From NCBI GenBank assembly GCA_018398765.1, contig JAHBMJ010003166.1:15348-65567 (forward strand): 50,220 bases of DNA, in the 5' to 3' direction. This document shows, piece by piece, positions 44,171 through 50,220 of this stretch. Numbering within the stretch: position 1 is the stretch's first letter; each line of letters starts with the position of its first letter. The stretch comes from Chromera velia. Lineage: Eukaryota; Sar; Chromeraceae. The translations under genes were made by a program, and so were the position numbers. The notes beneath the pieces are model-generated. The model saw only the letters and a program-made list of their open reading frames with translations. It did no database searches and was not told the DNA's origin.

Positions 44171-47100
44171 GTCTGTCTGTCTGTCTGAGTAAAGCAGATG
44201 ATGGATCGAACGCTTCATTGATCCTTTGTTACTTCTCTTCACTGATGAATTCTCTTCTCTCTTCTTCTTCTTCTTCCCCCTCTTCTTCTTCTCTTCTTGA
44301 GAAGGACGCAAGGGAAATTCTGTCTTCTGTTCCAAACGGAACCAGACAGAGGGAGGGAGGGAGTAGCTGACTGGATGACTAAATAAGAAAGGTTTTTTTT
44401 TTCCTGTACAAAAGGACCAAAAGGAACTCCCAAGGGAAGGGATTCGTCGTTTGGAGTTCGGCAGCAAAGAAAAGAAAAGAATTGGGAACAACATATGGGG
44501 GACCCCCGCAAAAATTGACGAAGGGAGGAGAGATAATTTGATGGGGAGTGTGCCTCCCCATAGCGACTGACTGACGGACTGACTCTGTCTGTAATGCTCC
44601 CGCCCGCGCTGCCAGGATGAGTGGCTGAGTTGCAAAAAGGCGGCGCCTGATGTCATCGGATGGATGATCGGCCCCCTCCTCTGTGAATCATTTGCTCTCT
44701 AATTCCGTTCCTTTCTGCCTGCCTGCCTCCTGCCTGACTTCAATAATGAAGCAAGTCTTCGTGGCAGCCAGAGAACCTTCCTTCTTTCCTTCCTTCCTTC
44801 CTTCTTTCCTTCCTCTCTCTTTTCTCTTCTCCTCTTTTCCATCCTTCCGTTCTACCCGTTTTGTTTTGGTTTCGTTTTGACCCCCTAGCTGCGTCTATAC
44901 TGACTGCTCTGTTCGTTTGAAGGAGACGCAAAGCGAAAGGAATGGAGAGAGACAAGGGGATTTTAAGAGACGCCTTTAAGCTTAGACGACCATGGAGAAA
45001 GAGTTTCTTTCTGCTTGAGGAGGGATCGAAGAAGAAATTCGGAGAAATGAAGAGGAATGCTCTGCCCCTCTGCCATATTTCTTTCTTCGCTTTTTTGCAT
45101 CCTTTCCTTCTTCCTTCTTTTATTGGCGTCCTTCTTCAAAGTGCAACAAGGAATAGGCATCGGTCAATTGTGCAGATCTTTCTTTCTCATTTCTCTGAAC
45201 TTCTCTTTTCTTTCTGTATCTCTGTCCCTCTCTCTATTTGACCGTCGCTATCGGCTTTCCTGTTACAGTGTCGACTTGACCTACAAAGAGGTTCATGTTG
45301 CTAGACGGCTTTGTCGCCGGTTCGAATATTTCCTTCAGAAACCCCACCTTGTTTCTTCCCCGCCTGCCTGACTATTCCACCCATTCATCGACGTGCTCTC
45401 ATTTTTGTTTCTTCCGTCTTTCTTTCCTTGCCTCTTTCTTTCTTTTCTTTCTTGCTTCGTTTTGGAAGGTTACCGGAGAAGAAGCAGGTGGTTCAGGCAG
45501 GGGTCCTCTTCCTCCTTTGTCCCTCCCCCCCTCTCTGTTCTGTCGCATTGCGTTGCGTTCAAAGAGAGTAAGTGCGTGTTCATCTGCTGACAATAGACTC
45601 CCTCGCAGAAGGGTAGAAATACACCCTTCTGCTTTCATGACTGTGAGATGAAATAGAAGAATGGTTGATGTGCAGGTAGGTGAGTAGGTATTTGTCACAT
45701 GCTGTTTTTGTTTTGATTGTTTCATTGATGCTGTGTCTCTTTTTTTGTTTTCATCCGCCCATGCAACACACAAACAAACAAACGACTTTTTGGTCACGTT
45801 TTAAACTGATGACACTCCTTCCTTCCTTCCACCCATTGCACCAACAGTTTCGCCATCCATCCATGCCACCCATCCGTCCACCCGTTTGCCTCATTCCGCC
45901 TGTGTGACTGTGTTGCTTGCTTGCTTGACGTTCACTCCTTGAGGGGAGGTATTCATTCCTTTCTGCCTTTCTTTCTTTCTTTCTTTCTTTCTTTCTCTGA
46001 GTCCGTTTCGGTGGGTGAGATGTTGGGATGCTCCACAAGGGGCGGGAGCGGCAGCCCCTTCTTCCAAAAAAAGGAAACAGAGAGAGAACCATCCATCCAT
46101 CGAACAAAGCAGCTTGAGGGACACGGCACCATTGAAGGACAGCTAGAGCGAGACAGGACCAAAAATGCTTGATTCATCGATGGGTGATGGGAGATGAAAG
46201 ACAGCTGGAGGGATATCGCATCCATGTCGGTCGTCGGTTCGTCCGTTCATTTTTGGCGCCTGCGCCATGAACACCATTCACCAAACTTGAACCGTTCATT
46301 GATCGATCGCGGCAAGCTGCGCGTCGGTGCGTGCGTCGTCCGTTTTGTTTTGTCCTTCCTACCTGACCTGTCGACGGCAGGCAGACCCTCCCGAGAGAGA
46401 TCTGCAGGCAGGCCGCGATAAGTAGGGAGGCCTTCATAAAGGGGGGAGGGGAAGACAGGAAGCAGCGAGGAAAAAAAAAAAAGACGAAGCTGTCTTCTCT
46501 CTCTCATGTGACGGCCTTACTGACTACCAGATGCGGCTTTTTTGTTTGTTTGTTCTTTCCTGCATATTCTCCTCCTCCCTGCATGGCTCCGGATTCCTCC
46601 CCGTGTTCCTTTTTGTTTTGTTGGTTTTTTTTTAACAGAGGGCGGATGACTGTGGATGGATGACGACGCAGAATGGAGAAAGAAAGGGAGCTGACACAGA
46701 AGAGGAAGAAGTCGCAAGTCAGGGGGAGGATTAAGAACAAATAAGCGACAGGGAAAGACGCTTATACCGAGCTTCAAGGGCCCATTCTGCCTGCCCGTCT
46801 GCTTGCAGGAATAGGATGAAGGAAGTAGCTGTAGAGGAAAGAGAAAGAGGAAGAGCTAGGAGCAGAAAGAGAATGTAAAGAGGAGTTGCATGGAGAGAAA
46901 GCTTGCATTGCATTGCGTGGCTCCCGTTCGCGAATTCCTTCACTTTGCTCGTTGATTGACTAAATCACTTTTTTCTTCATGGACTCCGATCAGGATTGCA
47001 AGATTGATCGATGAGTTGGGCCATATGCATGCATGCACACTGGATGCCAAAGCAGATTCAGTCAGTAACTCACTTACTCACCACAGACATTCATTCACCT

Positions 47101-47690
47101 TTGGATAGACTTTGTCTCTCTCGATCTGTCTATTCGACACTACGTGCACTTCATGCGTCGATTTGTGCCCAAATACCTTCCCACATCGTGCATGCCCTCC
47201 CTCAATGATGCCTTCCTTGTAGACTGCTGGTTGTCTGTCCGTCGGTGCCTCTTGGGCAGCATGTGTCTGTCCACAACTTTTGTAAAGATCGCTGCATTTG
47301 TGCAAATAGCCCAAAGCTGCGCATTGAATGCTTTCACACAAGTGAAAGACTGAACAGGAATGTTGATGTATGTTATCAAATGTATGAATGCAAGATGCTA
47401 CTAGCCGGTAAGATCAAATTTCAGTCACACTATCATGTGTGCATATATAACGTAGAAAGTAACTTTCAAGTTATTATTCTGATACGTCGAGATTACCCTA
47501 GAGCATATTCGAGGTATAATAAGATCAATTGTACTTTAATATTTATAGTGTCTACAGATGTTTTCACCAATTTTAGATGCTACTTTTAATATGAATGATT
47601 GTACATGGTATTTAGCTTTAACAAATAGTGATAATTCTATAAGAAAAAACGGCGACAGTGCTCTAGGGCACCACTAAATCACTTATCACT
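43767..47690. other. Intergenic, low complexity then AT-rich
   Basis: No gene recognised. It holds many pyrimidine tracts (CT at 44137-44166, CTTC near 44775-44810, CTTT near 45965-45996) and G/A-rich patches. The section 47350-47690 is AT-rich and may be the left part of the retrotransposon LTR or an older insertion. Confidence 0.5.
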
Positions 47691-48036
47691 TACGTAACAT
47701 AGTGAGGCGAGCCACGGGACCGGCCAATCCCGGGGTGAGCCGAACTAACGTGCACCGCCGCCGTACGGGACACCCGCAGCTCAGAGACCAACACACGCAC
47801 GCAGGCTCATGGAGGCGCCGCCATGCCAGTCTGTATTAGAAGAGAATTCAATAAAATAGAAATAAAATGGAATTAATTCAGTCAGTTGCGTATAGCCTGG
47901 ATTGAGTAAACAACAGTTGCTTGCAAAGCTTCTAGAAGCAGTTTGGAAGTGAACCTTGAACTGACAGACTTTCCGTAGTGGAGATCTAACCTAACTAAGT
48001 GCGCTCACTTAGGAGAAGAGGAGTTACCTCCTTACG

Positions 48037-48050
48037 TGGTAGCACAGAGC
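48037..48050 (+). other. Possible primer-binding site
   Basis: TGGTAGCACAGAGC resembles the initiator-Met-tRNA primer-binding sequence of many LTR elements (TGGTA.CAGAGC) with an extra base. If correct, the 5' LTR ends just before it. Confidence 0.4.
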
Positions 48051-48152
48051 CTGGTTGATCTCTCCAGGACCTCTGTTGCTCGGTCTGATCCTGTAACAGT
48101 CATCTTCTTTCTTGGCAAGTGAATTCTTTTCTTCTCCCAAGACTCTCTCTCG

Positions 48153-48944
48153 ATGGAGCAGGTTCTGCAGCAATGGCTGGAGGGGCAGCAATTCATGCAG
48201 CAGCAGATGATCCAGGTGCAGCAGACGCAACAATTTCAGCAACAACAGATGGACGCTCTGGGAACACGGCAGCAACAAACAGCCACCGACGGGGGCCTAA
48301 TCTATCAACAGCAGCAGCAGACACCAGAACAGCAGCAGCAGTAGCGGATGAATCAACAGCCGACTTCTCCGCCTCCCCAGTGGTCGAACTTCAAGGCGAA
48401 AGAGCCGCCGGTGTTTCATGGGGACCGGAAGTTGCTCGAAGGTTGGGTCGCGGATATGAGGGAATACATACAGCTCTCAGACATTCAGGTGTCGAAGCAG
48501 TTGGGGTCGGTGCGTCAATACTTCTTCCGATTCCTCAAGCAATGGTATAACAAGACGCAGAGGTCCGCCTCTCCTTTTGTTAACGTAGAAGATCTCTCCA
48601 CCGGTCTGTCTGAGCGTTTCCCCGATCCCAACAAACAGACAGACTTGAGAGGGGAAGTTCGGAACGTCCGTTGTCAGGGCAATGAGGGGGTTCACAAGTA
48701 CTCTGTCCGATTCAACGATATTGTAGAAGGAATCATTGATGTGAGTGAGATCGATTTGATGTACGACTACATTCGGGGCCTTCCGGATGAGGTGAGGAAG
48801 GAAGTGAGGAGAAGGAAGCCTGACAGTCTCGATGCTGCGATGAAGGATGCAGAGAAGGCCGAGCAGCTGTTAAGTGGGGGGAGAAAGAAAGACTACGGGG
48901 GCCAGGGCAGAGACGGGCGCAGTGATTCGCACCCGCCTTTGTGA
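48153..48944 (+). pseudogene. gag: Retrotransposon gag (capsid), with nonsense codon
   Basis: ATG at 48153 opens a Gln-rich N-terminal segment. A TAG at 48342-48344 interrupts it within a CAG run, so a one-base CAG-to-TAG change explains it. The same frame resumes at once and encodes a retrotransposon-gag capsid region with the usual W-x-F-x...F...L features: FKAKEPPVFHGDRKLLEGW, then a helical block through RFNDIVEGIIDVSE and YIRGLPDEVRKEV. A basic Gly/Arg tail ends at TGA 48942-48944. The stretch that follows in this frame has further stops before the zinc knuckle, so the gag tail is damaged as well. Confidence 0.85.
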
Positions 48945-49019
48945 CCTCAGTCCTAATCGAACGATGGGCCCGTCCCGATGGATCTTAACCGAATCTTCTG
49001 AATTTATTCCCTTTCCCAA

Positions 49020-49200
49020 GATGAGATCAAGAGGCACATTTGGGAGAATAGGTGCTTCAATTGTCACGCGGTGGGACACTCTGCATGCCAGTGCAGGAAC
49101 CGCAAGCAACAACAGCAACAACAGGGTCTTAGGGGTTACGGGGGTCAGAGAAATTTCTACGGAGGTCAGAGACGCATGCACAACCTACAGAGTGGGGTAC
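49020..49200 (+). pseudogene. Gag nucleocapsid zinc-knuckle remnant
   Basis: In the same frame as gag but beyond several stops, CFNCHAVGHSACQC fits the CX2CX4HX4C zinc knuckle that binds element RNA. A poly-Gln, Gly/Arg-rich tail follows and ends at a TAG. The knuckle starts at about 49053. Confidence 0.8.
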
Positions 49201-49355
49201 AGTAGCACTATGATAGTTCGGTGTAGGGGCAGTGGGGGAATCCAGTCATCCTGCAGGGGCTTACGCCTCCCCCTGGACTGTGCCCATCACCGCAGTTCCA
49301 GGGGAACCCTCCCCAGTGGTCACAGCGCCAGCAGCAGAATGCACCCCCGAGAGGG

Positions 49356-49970
49356 ATGTACTCCACAACTGGGGGTAGGACAGGCAGGAGGGGGAAATTG
49401 ATCACCTTCCACGGCACAGCGAATGGCATCCCGATCCGTGCCCTTTGGGATCCAGGGGCGGACTCTATTTATTTGAGTAAGAGAGTCGTTGAGGCTGGGG
49501 AGTTCCGTTTGTCCACTTTGGAGCCCTCCACGTACAAAGGGGGCATCCGTCTCGATGGTGCGCAGGCTCCTTCGACTACTGTTCAATGGGAGGCGCCTGA
49601 TATCGATCTGAAAATTCAGGACTTCGCAGCCCCCGTGACCATGACTGTACTCGATCTGGACGAGGATTATGATGTAGTCCTGGGGATGCCCTTCTGTGAG
49701 ACCTTCAAACCCCTTCCCGATTTGAAATTCGAAGCGAAGTCTCTCTTCATCGCTGCAGATCGTTCTCCCTCCGGGTCGCAGTTCACACTGTATGACTCGG
49801 AAGTCTACCACATTTCGGGGGCCAAGCCTGAGCCCCTGACCCGCAAAGAGATCCGTAGGCTTTCCAAGAAGGAATCTACCACCTTCCGGTGCTACCGTCT
49901 TGAGGTCCGCCCTCTTCCCTCCGTTTTCTCCCCCCTGGAGGTCAACCGAATCCAAGGAGCCACGACATAG
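49356..49970 (+). pseudogene. Retropepsin-like aspartic protease domain
   Basis: The open frame contains the flap/active-site strand ALWDPGADSIYLS (Asp at 49449-49451) and, about 80 residues later, DYDVVLGMPF, the second retropepsin hallmark. Retropepsins normally have D-T/S-G-A; here the second residue is Pro, which may reduce activity or be a clade feature. A TAG at 49968-49970 stops the frame before reverse transcriptase. Confidence 0.85.
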
Positions 49971-50041
49971 AAGCCCCTGCCTCTCTCGTCTTTCCCGCCC
50001 AATCACGGTGACCCGGTCAATTCGGATGATTACACAGATTT

Positions 50042-50220
50042 CTGCAGGGAGGTGCAGGAGGAAGAAATGAGGCCGGGGATGAGAAAGGTTCTGGAAAAGC
50101 ATTTCAGCATCTTTCTGAATGAGATTCCCACCCTCCCGCCTAAGAAGGAAGTCGAGTGTCACATCGAACTTGAGCCAGGTCACCGCCCTCCTACTCAAGC
50201 TCCGTATAAGCTCACCTACA
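50042..50220 (+). pseudogene. Reverse transcriptase N-terminal part (truncated by window)
   Basis: The frame reads FCREVQEEEM..., then LEKHFSIFLNEIPTLPP and an IELEPGHRPP...PYKL pattern, the segment that precedes finger motif 1 in Ty3/gypsy RT. It is offset from the protease frame; a T5 run at 50039-50043 is the likely shift point. The catalytic motifs lie beyond the window. Confidence 0.8.

Larger units (their letters stand above)
47690..50220 (+). mobile_element. Ty3/gypsy LTR retrotransposon, degenerate, runs off the window
   Basis: The element shows, in order, a leader with a primer-binding-like site (48037), gag, a CCHC zinc knuckle, an aspartic protease and the N-terminal part of reverse transcriptase. 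This gag-PR-RT order is shared by Ty3/gypsy and Ty1/copia up to the protease; the RT-proximal motif (spacer, then a PP...Y.L sequence) is gypsy-like. The left boundary and the LTR ends are not resolved, and 47690 is only approximate. In-frame stops in gag and after the protease, plus frame changes, mark it as inactive. It is a cellular retroelement of the host genome, not evidence of infection. Confidence 0.85.

Noticed and set aside
44942-45241. 99-codon open frame starting MERDKGILRDAFK
   Set aside because: The first third looks peptide-like, but the rest is Phe/Leu/Ser low complexity with no neighbours or splice context.
45314-45335. GGTTCGAATATTTCC, considered as a tRNA B box
   Set aside because: No matching A box or acceptor-stem pairing around it.
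47078-47379. Overlapping open frames on both strands, considered as a transposase remnant
   Set aside because: I could not find a catalytic or DNA-binding motif; no assignment is justified.

Overview
The window reads as nuclear DNA of a photosynthetic protist. Genes have many GT-AG spliceosomal introns with pyrimidine-rich acceptors, one product starts with a signal-plus-transit-like presequence, one gene encodes a LamG/sushi mosaic protein, microsatellites are dense, and the right edge holds a decayed Ty3/gypsy retrotransposon. My best guess is a chromerid alga (Chromera velia-like). That is an impression from gene style; no marker gene in the window decides it. There is one single-base N (7411) and one assembly gap (27116-27720).

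Layout, left to right. (1) 1-1838: microsatellite-rich, no gene recognised. (2) 1839-7192, minus: a very large exon encoding a LamG-like domain, a CGNG-type Cys motif and 16 sushi (CCP)-like modules; a short upstream exon near 7602-7671 is possible. (3) 9380-10309, plus: an intronless, membrane-anchored catechol O-methyltransferase-like gene. (4) 12208-15114, minus: a secreted calpain-family cysteine protease gene, with Cys, His and Asn kept but several reading-frame breaks. (5) 15115-20587: mostly noncoding, with dispersed repeats, a palindromic insert between 13-bp direct repeats, AT-rich stretches and two candidate micro-exons. (6) 20588-31822, minus: a 12-exon gene whose exon phases all agree, encoding about 2085 residues: presequence, Lys/Glu/Pro-rich linkers, a Gly/Ala-rich hydrophobic segment, amphipathic helices, then a 1457-codon terminal exon of Pro/Ala/Lys repeats with recurring aromatic motifs. 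(7) 31823-32683: an 861-bp intergenic region shared by two divergent genes. (8) 32684-43766, plus: a 17-exon gene of about 1961 codons for a signal-peptide-bearing protein of no family I recognise. (9) 43767-47690: low complexity, no gene seen. (10) about 47690-50220, plus: LTR/leader, gag, zinc knuckle, protease and the beginning of reverse transcriptase of a degenerate Ty3/gypsy element that runs off the window.

The most interesting material is the divergent pair in 20588-43766. The minus-strand member looks like a plastid-targeted, membrane-associated 'sticker-and-spacer' protein. That architecture resembles Rubisco-linker and pyrenoid-tether proteins, but this function is inference only. 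In both genes, short exon-edge segments carrying splice sites have been duplicated, twice next to copies of an 18-bp motif that forms the terminal inverted repeats of a 58-bp MITE-like element.
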